Source: Paenibacillus albiflavus (GTDB lineage: Bacteria > Bacillota > Bacilli > Paenibacillales > NBRC-103111). From it: 64,000 nucleotides of DNA. Positions 39,048 to 45,834 of the stretch are shown one piece after another. The notes beneath the pieces were generated by a model. The model was not told the origin of the DNA, made no database searches, and saw nothing but the letters and a program-made list of their open reading frames with translations. Where the stretch lies: NCBI RefSeq assembly GCF_004344915.1, contig NZ_SKFG01000016.1, positions 93,401 to 157,400 of the forward strand, given 5' to 3'. How positions within the stretch are numbered: position 1 is the first letter of the stretch; each line of letters begins with the position of its first letter. The translations under genes and the position numbers were made by a program.

Positions 39048-39101
39048 CATTGTATTAGAAAACTTGTTAACATTCTTTGTATATTTACAATAGCATCCAT
39101 T
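39048..39101 (-). CDS. 17-codon leader ORF upstream of L4 paralogue
   Basis: ATG 39101 lies eight bases after GGAGG (39114-39110) and encodes MDAIVNIQRMLTSFLIQ, ending at TGA 39048, 50 bases before the L4 start. The strong binding site on such a short frame resembles leader peptides of inducible ribosome-targeting resistance genes. I see no clear hairpin covering the L4 ribosome site, so the coupling mechanism is open. Possible weak promoter TTGTAT-17-TATCTG at 39188-39160. Confidence 0.5.
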
Positions 39102-39233
39102 ATTTTAACCTCCGTTTGTCCTGCTACAATTTAGAAGAACCCATAGTTATAAAAGTAACAGATAGAAATCACATAAACTATATACAAAACGCTTCTGTAA
39201 TGTCTGGTATAACCATGCTGGGCGTACTAAAAA

Positions 39234-39265
39234 AGATGATCCCATTTAGTGCAGGAATCATCTTC
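39234..39265 (-). terminator. Intrinsic terminator between HTH gene and L4 leader
   Basis: On minus, AAGATGATTCC / GGGATCATCTT with a 10-base loop followed by TTTT, 55 bases past the HTH stop. It either ends that transcript or acts as an attenuator for the L4 gene. Confidence 0.65.
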
Positions 39266-39319
39266 TGACGATGTAATGTTATTATTTCGTACAAATTTAG
39301 GATCACAGTTCAGTGATTT

Positions 39320-39583
39320 TTATTTGTTATAAATTATTTTTCTAATCGCATAAACAGAAAGGTAGTATGATTCTGCAAGTTCTTGAATCGAATGACCAGA
39401 TGCATATGCTTGTATGATTTCATTATTTCGTTTATCAATCTCTTCACGAAAACCGGATAATTCTCCCCAATTTTTATGTTGATCTTTTATTGCGGGAATG
39501 TAGATGTATTCACCTTGTACAAAATCTTGCAATTTATCAACTAATTCTTTCGGGAGAATTTCATTAGCGTTGATATATCTCAT
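39320..39583 (-). CDS. CD3324-family (Mor-like) small HTH protein
   Basis: 87 residues: MRYINANEILPKELVDKLQ at the start, a central WGELSGFREEIDKRNNEI and a C-terminal helix-turn-helix (GHSIQELAESYYLSVYAIRKII). This is the pattern of the CD3324/Mor-activator-like family common in Clostridia and Bacilli. DNA binding is likely. It sits between the Cfr-type gene and the L4 paralogue, with a 12-bp inverted repeat in its upstream region. ATG 39583 follows AAGGAGTGAG. Confidence 0.7.
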   Translation of the reverse strand: MRYINANEILPKELVDKLQDFVQGEYIYIPAIKDQHKNWGELSGFREEIDKRNNEIIQAYASGHSIQELAESYYLSVYAIRKIIYNK

Positions 39584-39650
39584 GTAGACTCACTCCTTGA
39601 ATAAATGTTATATCTCAAGTAGCAAAGCCAGCATGATTGGCGATGATGTT

Positions 39651-39692
39651 ATTCCATGCAAATATCACCAAATATCTGTCTTTGCATGGAAT
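39651..39692. repeat. 12-bp inverted repeat upstream of HTH gene
   Basis: ATTCCATGCAAA (39651-39662) and TTTGCATGGAAT (39681-39692), perfect, with an 18-base spacer and no T-run. Better explained as an operator or RNA hairpin than as a terminator. Confidence 0.55.
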
Positions 39693-39768
39693 TGAGCATG
39701 GGTAATTGTATTATTCTTATGAGACAAAATTCATCCCCCTCAATTTTCTAATGATAATAAATATGAAT

Positions 39769-40803
39769 TTACTTGTTGTGTCCGTATAGTTGACCGCATG
39801 CTGCATTAATGTCAGTTCCGAATTGTGTTCGCACAGTGACTTTGATTCCCTTTGACTTTAAAATACTGACAAACCTTTGAACCCGGTCATTGTCCGATTG
39901 ATGAAAGCTTTCAGGCGTCACGTCGGTTGAATTGTAGGGGATCAAATTGACATGATATAAATGTTCCCAAGGACCTCTGTCCTTTAACAAAGCAGCAATG
40001 GCTTCCGCATGTTCATTTGAATCGTTTTTTCCTCGAAGTAATATATACGCAATATATACTTTTCTACCTGCATCATGAATATGCTGATCCAACCTATTCA
40101 ACACATCATGAAGTGGAAATCGATTGTTAATTGGCATTAGCTCGCTCCGCTGTTCATCGAACGGAGAGTGCAGTGAAAAAGTCAGGTTGACTTGAGGAAA
40201 TTCCTTTGTTAGACGATCGATGTTCGGCAAAATTCCAATGGTAGAAACTGTAATCCTTCTATGGCCCAAGCCAAAAGTTCGTGAATCTGTAAGAATCTTA
40301 AGCGTATCGAAGATATTAGGATTAGCTAGCGCCTCTCCCATGCCCATAAACGAAACACTATCCAAGGCATCACCATTTAAATGAAAGTATAACAATTGAT
40401 CGGTAATTTCATCAGCAGTTAGATTTCGTTTCAGTCCGATTGTACCTGTAGCACAAAAGCTACAACCATATCCGCATCCGCACTGACTGGAAATGCAGTA
40501 TGATTTCCATCCGCGCTCATAGCTTAGTTGAACTGCTTCTACATGTTCACCGCCTTCAATGGCAAAAAGCACTTTATTCACTTGTCTGGATGTCTTTTGT
40601 ATGACAGGAGTTAAGTTCAAAACGTGTTCGCCAAGCCTCATAATTAATTCGTTTCTTAAGCCCTTAGGTAGTATGGTCATTCGGTCATATTCACCAATTC
40701 TTTGCTTGAAAATTGCCTCAGCGATTTGCTCAAACCGATATGCAGGTTGTTTCAATTCTGTCAATATATGTTGAATCATTTCGTATTTCGAAGTTAATTT
40801 CAT
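39769..40803 (-). CDS. cfr: Cfr-type 23S rRNA (adenine-2503-C8) methyltransferase
   Basis: A 344-residue radical SAM methyltransferase. Features that separate Cfr from housekeeping RlmN are present: ISSQCGCGYGCSFCATG (RlmN has SSQVGC), MGMGEALANPN (RlmN has GEPL), no long RlmN N-terminus, and the ending INAACGQLYG. Cluster cysteines are C110, C114 and C117; the methyl-carrying and catalytic Cys is C336. Cfr adds a methyl to C8 of A2503 at the peptidyl-transferase centre, giving resistance to phenicols, lincosamides, oxazolidinones, pleuromutilins and streptogramin A. Similar chromosomal genes (clbA-C) occur in Bacillus and Brevibacillus. The complex leader upstream suggests drug-inducible control. 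Confidence 0.93.
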   Translation of the reverse strand: MKLTSKYEMIQHILTELKQPAYRFEQIAEAIFKQRIGEYDRMTILPKGLRNELIMRLGEHVLNLTPVIQKTSRQVNKVLFAIEGGEHVEAVQLSYERGWKSYCISSQCGCGYGCSFCATGTIGLKRNLTADEITDQLLYFHLNGDALDSVSFMGMGEALANPNIFDTLKILTDSRTFGLGHRRITVSTIGILPNIDRLTKEFPQVNLTFSLHSPFDEQRSELMPINNRFPLHDVLNRLDQHIHDAGRKVYIAYILLRGKNDSNEHAEAIAALLKDRGPWEHLYHVNLIPYNSTDVTPESFHQSDNDRVQRFVSILKSKGIKVTVRTQFGTDINAACGQLYGHNK

Positions 40804-40807
40804 GTTT

Positions 40808-40832
40808 TTTTCTCCTCTTTAGCCGGAGAAAA
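40808..40832 (-). promoter_or_regulatory. Hairpin sequestering the Cfr-type gene's ribosome binding site
   Basis: On minus, TTTTCTCC (40832-40825), 9-base loop, GGAGAAAA (40815-40808). The 3' arm contains the GAGGAG Shine-Dalgarno of the methyltransferase gene, four bases before its ATG. Classic translation-attenuation geometry. Confidence 0.65.
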
Positions 40833-40913
40833 TGCCTTTAGCATCCTTGGTGGGTGCTTAACATGTACATTAACCAACTATATTAAAACCCAAGAAGCTT
40901 GCAGCCAGAATCG

Positions 40914-41024
40914 CTACGTGCATCTATCGATAGATGGATAATGCTCCGGCATCCGTGTAATTTGATCGTGAACCGTAACAACGGACAATGAAAGGTTCAC
41001 ATGAACATCTACAACTTCAAACAT
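40914..41024 (-). CDS. 36-codon leader ORF upstream of Cfr-type gene
   Basis: ATG 41024 is nine bases after AGGAGG and the frame runs 36 codons to TAG 40914, 110 bases before the methyltransferase start. The peptide starts MFEVVDVHVNLSLSVVTVHD and ends PSIDRCT. It has no known domain I can name. Given its strong site and position just after the attenuator terminator, it could be a regulatory leader peptide or the remnant of a lost gene. Confidence 0.5.
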   Translation of the reverse strand: MFEVVDVHVNLSLSVVTVHDQITRMPEHYPSIDRCT

Positions 41025-41060
41025 TTATTTCAACCTCCTAATTTAAATTAAAAAAATAAA

Positions 41061-41092
41061 GAGCTACAAGAAAGTTACCTTTCTTGTAGCTC
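41061..41092 (-). terminator. Attenuator terminator in Cfr-type leader
   Basis: Perfect 14-bp hairpin GAGCTACAAGAAAG / CTTTCTTGTAGCTC, loop GTAA, followed on minus by TTTATTTTTTT. It lies between the promoter at 41273 and the leader ORF, so it must be passed for the methyltransferase to be expressed. Confidence 0.85.
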
Positions 41093-41170
41093 AAATAAAC
41101 AAATATTAAAATCTAACCCAATTGATGGATTAGAAATTGTACTATTATTTGAGTGAAGAGAATAAGTAAC

Positions 41171-41230
41171 CTTCTTGCTTAACAAAAAATAAAACAGTTA
41201 TTGTTTTATCATTCATAAATAAGCAAGAAA
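41171..41230 (-). promoter_or_regulatory. Anti-antiterminator hairpin in Cfr-type leader
   Basis: 5' arm TTTCTTGCTT (41230-41221) pairs with AAGCAAGAAG (41180-41171); an inner ATAAAACA/TGTTTTAT stem ends in T residues. The 3' arm sequence CAAGAAGGTTACTT nearly repeats the terminator's 5' arm, so it can pair with the terminator's 3' arm instead (8 bp). Confidence 0.6.
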
Positions 41231-41232
41231 TA

Positions 41233-41250
41233 TTACATTATTCCCATCAT
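41233..41250 (-). CDS. Tiny upstream ORF (MMGIM) in Cfr-type leader
   Basis: Directly after AAAGGGAG (41258-41251) come ATG ATG GGA ATA ATG TAA. The exact start is unclear because the site is tight to the first ATG; initiation at 41247 gives MGIM. The stop codon lies three bases before the first hairpin arm, so a stalled ribosome would cover that arm. Support is positional only. Confidence 0.4.
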   Translation of the reverse strand: MMGIM

Positions 41251-41272
41251 CTCCCTTTGATTAATTACTTGC

Positions 41273-41301
41273 ATTGTAGCACAAGCAATTTCACATTTCA
41301 A
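41273..41301 (-). promoter_or_regulatory. Sigma-A promoter of Cfr-type transcription unit
   Basis: TTGAAA (41301-41296), 17-base spacer, TACAAT (41278-41273) on minus, just past the NFACT gene, giving a leader of about 460 bases before the methyltransferase. Confidence 0.75.
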
Positions 41302-41355
41302 CTTTGAATGGTCTTTGGGTAATAGATTTGTTCGCAAATAAAATAACTTAATAAG

Positions 41356-42993
41356 TCACACCTTATAAACTAAATTTTCGATAAGAAGCCTTTGAATAAC
41401 TTCTTCCTTTGGCCTGACATAAATTGTTTTATGGGCTCCAAGTAATACCAATCCCATTGGGGCGCCTTTGGGCTTTTTAAGAGTCTTAACTTGACAATAG
41501 TTTACTTCGACCGAACCAGAGGCCTTGATTTGCGAAAAGTAAGCAGCCAGTAAGGCCCCATAATATAACGTCTCTTCATCAGGTGTTGCGGTATTTATAA
41601 CAACATGTGCTCCGTGATAACTTTTCACGTGCAGCCATAAATCCTCTTTCTTGGCATAATGGAATGTTAGGTAATCATTTTGAATACTGTTCTTGCCTAC
41701 GAAGATTTTAATATCATGCTCGAATTGAAAAGTCATAATGTTAGGCTTCTTGTTCTGCTTTTTCTTCGTTGATTGGTTTGGCTTTGCTTTGAAATAGCCG
41801 TGTCTTTCTAGCTCCCTGCGAATTTCTAATACATCTATGCCATCAGCCAGTTCAAGCCGGGACTCAAGCCGAAAAAAACAATCTAATTCCATTTTACAAA
41901 GCACAATTTGCTCCTTAAGTTTGGTATGAGCAATTTTTCCTTTGTGGTATTTTTCGTAGTATTTTTGAGCATTTTGTTTTGCACTCAGTTTGGTGTCTAA
42001 CGGAATATGAAGCAGTTCTCCTGTCATAAAATCCTCGAGATCGGCAGAAGCAGCGTTGCGGGGAAGCAGATGATAGTATGTGTAAAGTAGATCTGCATAG
42101 GTACGATATTGCTCAAACGGCCCGACTTCAAGAACTGCTTGCTCCAATTTTGAAAGTTTTCGAGATCGTTTAATTAATTCATTGCGTACCAATTGGAATA
42201 AACTGTATGTTTGCTGGCAAGTTTGCATTTTATATAAGGCAATATCTACGCCTTCCATAATTGGGTAAAAACTCAATTTTCCCCTCAAGTGTGTAAGCGG
42301 AATGCAATGGAACTGGATACCCTGCTCTGTTTCCGACAAATAAAGCTTATCGCTTCTATTTAGTTCATACATAATTTCGTAAAATGACTGCCCTTGTTGC
42401 ATGCGGTATTGAAATTCACGGCTTAACAGAGGCGAAAAACCATGAAATTGTGTTACAAATGACTCTGTTTCATTTATGGAAGACGGCTGAAAAGGATTCT
42501 GTTTTCCACTATAATCAAATGGAAGGTGATAAACGGCTTCAGGCGAGAGTGTCCACGCACTGGTTTTGCGGAGCGATGTTTGTTTCATTGCACCAATAAT
42601 GTTATTCGCTTCATCGACAAGTATGATGTTTGCATCTTTGCCTAGCAGTTCAATGTAAAGTGAGAAGCACACTGCTTCAACACTGATTTGAAAGCAGTAT
42701 ATTCGTTCAACACCGACCTGTTCCATACTTTGGATGACACCAGCGCGTAGATGTTTTGCCAGTAATATCAAAAATTCATCTTCCTGTTTCGATTCCGAAT
42801 AATTTTCTTCTGTGAAATTTATACGGTTATTTTGTGAATGAATGCTGATAATCAGCCTAAGTTTACGCTCGTTTGATTGTCCATCCAGGAGAATCTCCGT
42901 ATCAGAAATTTGTAAGATCTTATTGATTGTCATCGGTAGATTAGTCTTGATTTCTTTGGCAAGTTGATGCATTAGTAATCCGTCAAATGCCAT
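41356..42993 (-). CDS. Divergent NFACT-family (RqcH-like) protein
   Basis: 545 residues from ATG 42993 (MAFDGLLMHQLAKEI) after AAAGGAGGAATATT. The NFACT-N domain (1 to about 170, VGVERIYCFQI), coiled-coil region (about 270-420) and NFACT-R domain (KNSIQNDYLTFHYAKKEDLWLHVKSYHGAHVVI) are all present. RqcH binds the 50S-peptidyl-tRNA complex left by split stalled ribosomes and recruits tRNA-Ala for tailing. Compared with B. subtilis RqcH it is shorter and clearly diverged, lacking the insert after the N-terminal FQI strand. It may be a second, specialised copy; a genome search for a canonical RqcH would decide. It was historically annotated fibronectin-binding protein. Confidence 0.8.
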   Translation of the reverse strand: MAFDGLLMHQLAKEIKTNLPMTINKILQISDTEILLDGQSNERKLRLIISIHSQNNRINFTEENYSESKQEDEFLILLAKHLRAGVIQSMEQVGVERIYCFQISVEAVCFSLYIELLGKDANIILVDEANNIIGAMKQTSLRKTSAWTLSPEAVYHLPFDYSGKQNPFQPSSINETESFVTQFHGFSPLLSREFQYRMQQGQSFYEIMYELNRSDKLYLSETEQGIQFHCIPLTHLRGKLSFYPIMEGVDIALYKMQTCQQTYSLFQLVRNELIKRSRKLSKLEQAVLEVGPFEQYRTYADLLYTYYHLLPRNAASADLEDFMTGELLHIPLDTKLSAKQNAQKYYEKYHKGKIAHTKLKEQIVLCKMELDCFFRLESRLELADGIDVLEIRRELERHGYFKAKPNQSTKKKQNKKPNIMTFQFEHDIKIFVGKNSIQNDYLTFHYAKKEDLWLHVKSYHGAHVVINTATPDEETLYYGALLAAYFSQIKASGSVEVNYCQVKTLKKPKGAPMGLVLLGAHKTIYVRPKEEVIQRLLIENLVYKV

Positions 42994-43074
42994 GAATATT
43001 CCTCCTTTCATCAGAGATATTTGCCTGTCATACATTCCGTACACTTAGAATATCAAATAACTTCGTAACTCACC

Positions 43075-43107
43075 TATACACAAAATGTCTATGTATCGTT
43101 TTGTATA
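43075..43107. repeat. Inverted repeat upstream of NFACT gene
   Basis: TATACACAAAA (43075-43085) and TTTTGTATA (43099-43107), an operator-like imperfect palindrome about 80 bases before the NFACT start, beside the upstream gene's terminator. Confidence 0.4.
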
Positions 43108-43112
43108 AACAA

Positions 43113-43156
43113 AATAATCCGAGGGAACAACTCCTATGTTGTTCCCTCGGATTATT
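43113..43156 (-). terminator. Strong terminator after TrmH-type gene
   Basis: Perfect 19-bp inverted repeat (AATAATCCGAGGGAACAAC and complement), loop of 6; ATTTTGTTT follows on minus. It separates the methyltransferase gene from the NFACT gene. Confidence 0.85.
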
Positions 43157-43226
43157 CATCTTTGATATATCTCCTCTATGTGAAGAACCGGAAGCGTATG
43201 CCTGCAAAATTTCAAGATTTCGTTAT

Positions 43227-44027
43227 TTATTGTCGGTGTGAAATCCTCTGCCTTGACGCTTCAAACAGCAATACTGTTCCTGCCATCGCCACATTAAGCG
43301 ATTCTGCTTGGCCCTGCATGGGGATAATAATTGGCTGTGTTACAAGGTTCTCAACCTCGGCGGACATGCCTTGTCCTTCGTTACCAAGTACGAGCCATGT
43401 GGGTTTGGTGTAATCCATGTCATAGCAACTGGCAGTCGCTTGCAGCGAAGTACCGATGACTTGAACACCATGTGCAGCAGCCTTAGGCAGCCATTCAAGT
43501 AAGTCGCCGCTGATGATGGGTAGATGAAACAGAGAGCCCATCGTGGAACGAATGGTTTTGGGATTATATAAATCCACCGTGCCCTTACCCAGCAGAACGC
43601 CTGTAGCCCCCACAGCATCGCTGCTGCGAATAATCGTTCCAAGATTACCTGGGTCTTGTACACCATCAACAACGACCACGAGTGCATTCTTTGCGGATAG
43701 AAGATCAGTTGGCGTATTTTCGGGCTTATCCAGAATAGCCATGATCCCTTGTGGCGTTTCTGTATCCGAGCATTTGGCTAATACTTGCGGGCTGACACCT
43801 ATCCATTCCACATGATCCTGAGTAGCTTGATAGAGCGCATTCGGCAGCCCTTTGTCCAAATCATAGACAATCGTCTTTACTGGAGCATTCGCCTTAACCG
43901 CTTCTTCGACAAGATGCGTGCCTTCTATTATGTATTGCCCCAGCTTGTCTCTTCCTTTGCGTCCGAGAAGCTGCACCCACAGCTTCACACGAGCGTTCTG
44001 AACCGAAATAATCTCACTTAATCCCAT
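43227..44027 (-). CDS. TrmH/SpoU-family RNA 2'-O-methyltransferase (YsgA-like)
   Basis: 266 residues from ATG 44027 (MGLSEIISVQNARVK). An N-terminal substrate-binding domain, then a trefoil-knot SPOUT domain with the three motifs GNLGTIIRSSDA, LVLGNEGQGMS and SLNVAMAGTVLLFE. It methylates rRNA or tRNA; the exact nucleotide is unknown. It is widespread in Firmicutes (B. subtilis YsgA), so probably core rather than part of the neighbouring resistance genes. ktrA/C starts just upstream on the same strand. Confidence 0.85.
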   Translation of the reverse strand: MGLSEIISVQNARVKLWVQLLGRKGRDKLGQYIIEGTHLVEEAVKANAPVKTIVYDLDKGLPNALYQATQDHVEWIGVSPQVLAKCSDTETPQGIMAILDKPENTPTDLLSAKNALVVVVDGVQDPGNLGTIIRSSDAVGATGVLLGKGTVDLYNPKTIRSTMGSLFHLPIISGDLLEWLPKAAAHGVQVIGTSLQATASCYDMDYTKPTWLVLGNEGQGMSAEVENLVTQPIIIPMQGQAESLNVAMAGTVLLFEASRQRISHRQ

Positions 44028-44051
44028 ATTAATGTTTACCTTCACTTTTAT

Positions 44052-44714
44052 TTATTCAGGCAATGATATTTCAAATCGCTGTAAATCATCATTTTTCCCG
44101 AGGATAACGAGAATATCGTCTTGTTTAAGCGGCGAATCAACCGATGGCGGGATAATAAGCTTTTCTCCTACCTTCAGCGCAATGATATTACAATTATATC
44201 GAGCACGAAAATCCAGCTGACGCAAGCTATGCCCAACCATTTTGCCAGATACCTTGGTTTCGATGATGCTGTAATCACTTGAGAACTCGATATAGTCAAT
44301 AATATTGGATGAAATCAGATGATGTGCTACACGCTGACCCATATCGCGTTCAGGATAAATGATTTTATCCGCACCAATTCTCGTGAGTACCTTACCATGG
44401 AGATCATTTGATGCTTTAACTACTATATTCGTAACGCCCATTTCCTTCAATATTAAAGTTGTCAAAATAGAGGACTGGATATCGGCCCCAATCGCCACAA
44501 CAACAACGTCAAAGTTTCGAATTCCAATCGCACGCAGTGCTTCTTCATCTGTACATTCAGCCTGAATGGCATGGGTAACAAAGTTAGAAACCTCTTGTGT
44601 TCTTGCTTCACTGCGATCAATTGCCAGCACTTCAAAGCCTGCTTTAGATAAACTTTTGGCTACACTAGAGCCGAATCTTCCCATTCCGATAATGGCAAAT
44701 TGTTTCTTCTTCAC
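44052..44714 (-). CDS. ktrC: KtrA/KtrC-type potassium channel regulatory subunit
   Basis: 220-residue cytoplasmic gating ring protein. RCK-N Rossmann domain (AIIGMGRFGSSVAKSL; Asp in VLAIDRS) and RCK-C domain (about 135-215), which in this family binds ATP/ADP and cyclic di-AMP. It partners a KtrB/D membrane subunit that is not in the window. GTG start at 44714 behind GGAGAG. Whether it is KtrA or KtrC cannot be fixed here. Confidence 0.85.
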   Translation of the reverse strand: MKKKQFAIIGMGRFGSSVAKSLSKAGFEVLAIDRSEARTQEVSNFVTHAIQAECTDEEALRAIGIRNFDVVVVAIGADIQSSILTTLILKEMGVTNIVVKASNDLHGKVLTRIGADKIIYPERDMGQRVAHHLISSNIIDYIEFSSDYSIIETKVSGKMVGHSLRQLDFRARYNCNIIALKVGEKLIIPPSVDSPLKQDDILVILGKNDDLQRFEISLPE

Positions 44715-44784
44715 ATCAAGCTCTCCTTACACCATTTGCCTGTATTATAGCATAAATTTGATAACGGTATAAATCCACATAGTT

Positions 44785-44814
44785 GGATGATTGATGGAAG
44801 CTTGAAGCATATTA
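44785..44814 (+). promoter_or_regulatory. Sigma-G promoter of sspI
   Basis: GGATG (44785-44789), 18-base spacer, CATATTA (44808-44814), a perfect CATWHTA -10, 41 bases before sspI. Confidence 0.65.
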
Positions 44815-44855
44815 TATAAATGTAGAACAGGACATCAAAGGAGCGGATATTATTT

Positions 44856-45077
44856 ATGGAACTAAATCTTAGACAAGCAGTCATCAACAATGTCAAAAAT
44901 TCGGATGCCAAACAACTAGGTGAAATTATCCAGGAATCAGTTGGTGGAGAGGATGCCGTGCTTCCAGGCATGGGTGTCTTATTCGAGCTTATATGGACCA
45001 ATGCCGCACCAGAAATTAGGCAGCAGCTTCTTCAAATCCTACACACAAGTTTACAATCTCCAGCTAATGTGAATTAA
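44856..45077 (+). CDS. sspI: Small acid-soluble spore protein SspI
   Basis: 73 residues: MELNLRQAVINNV, then DAVLPGMGVLFELIW, the SspI signature. A minor forespore protein of unknown mechanism, not related to the alpha/beta SASPs. It has a good sigma-G promoter. Its 3' end overlaps the convergent YheC/D gene by 14 bases. Confidence 0.92.
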   Translation: MELNLRQAVINNVKNSDAKQLGEIIQESVGGEDAVLPGMGVLFELIWTNAAPEIRQQLLQILHTSLQSPANVN

Positions 45078-45834
45078 ACCTGCGATTATATTTGGTATAC
45101 CGAATGACGCGGCTAAAAATCCGTTTATCCTGTAATTTGAGAAAAATATAAGGATCAGGCGTTGTATTCACCTCAAGTATCCAAGGCTTCAAGTATTTAT
45201 CCGTAGCAATATCCAGACCAAGCTGATTAACACCACGATATTCTTCATACATTGCTTCAGCCACGCGTAGACCTTGCTGCTTCAACAACGATATGAATGT
45301 CTTCTGTGCTTCACTAGACATATAGCTTTGAAGCAGCAATTCAATTGGCCTAAGCTTCCCTCCACTATGAACATTCGTCACAACTCTACCATCTTCCGCG
45401 ACCCTCCCGATCATCCCTGTCACTTTCCATTCTTGGGAGGGACTTTTCTGTACCATAACGCGAATGTCAAAATCACACGCATTATGTTGAAGCATATGAA
45501 TACCTTGCTGAACCAAGTATTTCTTGCCCTTCATTTTTACCTTTAAATCTTCATACATTTCGTTAAAATCAGCGAACTCGGCGATTTGCAGCCCAAGCTG
45601 ATATTTATAGGGGTGCTCTGCATTTGTTTCATCCCATTCGACCCGTGCTACACCTTTGCCATGCATGCCATGTACAGGCTTTACATAGACCATTCGATAG
45701 ATTTCTAGCATTTCTTTAAGCGTGTGCCTATTTTGAATGGGCTTCGTAACAGGAACGAATTCTCGGAGGTCAAGATGCCGACTAAGCACCTCTGTCTTTT
45801 CCCACTTGTCGCTAATTATCTTACGCACATTCAA
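45064..45834 (-). CDS. YheC/YheD-family ATP-grasp protein (spore coat associated)
   Basis: 256 residues with ATP-grasp features: YVKPVHGMHGKGVARVEW (phosphate-binding Lys/Gly loop), KYLVQQGI, DFDIRVMVQK, and the metal site WILEVNTTPDP. YheC/D proteins associate with the endospore coat in Bacillus; the reaction is unknown, presumably ligation of a carboxylate to an amine. It overlaps the upstream glycosyltransferase gene by four bases (ATGA), so the pair is translationally coupled. Confidence 0.82.
   Translation of the reverse strand: MNVRKIISDKWEKTEVLSRHLDLREFVPVTKPIQNRHTLKEMLEIYRMVYVKPVHGMHGKGVARVEWDETNAEHPYKYQLGLQIAEFADFNEMYEDLKVKMKGKKYLVQQGIHMLQHNACDFDIRVMVQKSPSQEWKVTGMIGRVAEDGRVVTNVHSGGKLRPIELLLQSYMSSEAQKTFISLLKQQGLRVAEAMYEEYRGVNQLGLDIATDKYLKPWILEVNTTPDPYIFLKLQDKRIFSRVIRYTKYNRRFNSH

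Noticed and set aside
38106..43110. Insertion sequence or integron carrying the resistance genes
   Set aside because: I looked for transposase, integrase, terminal inverted repeats and target duplications and saw none; transfer is suggested only by base composition and content.
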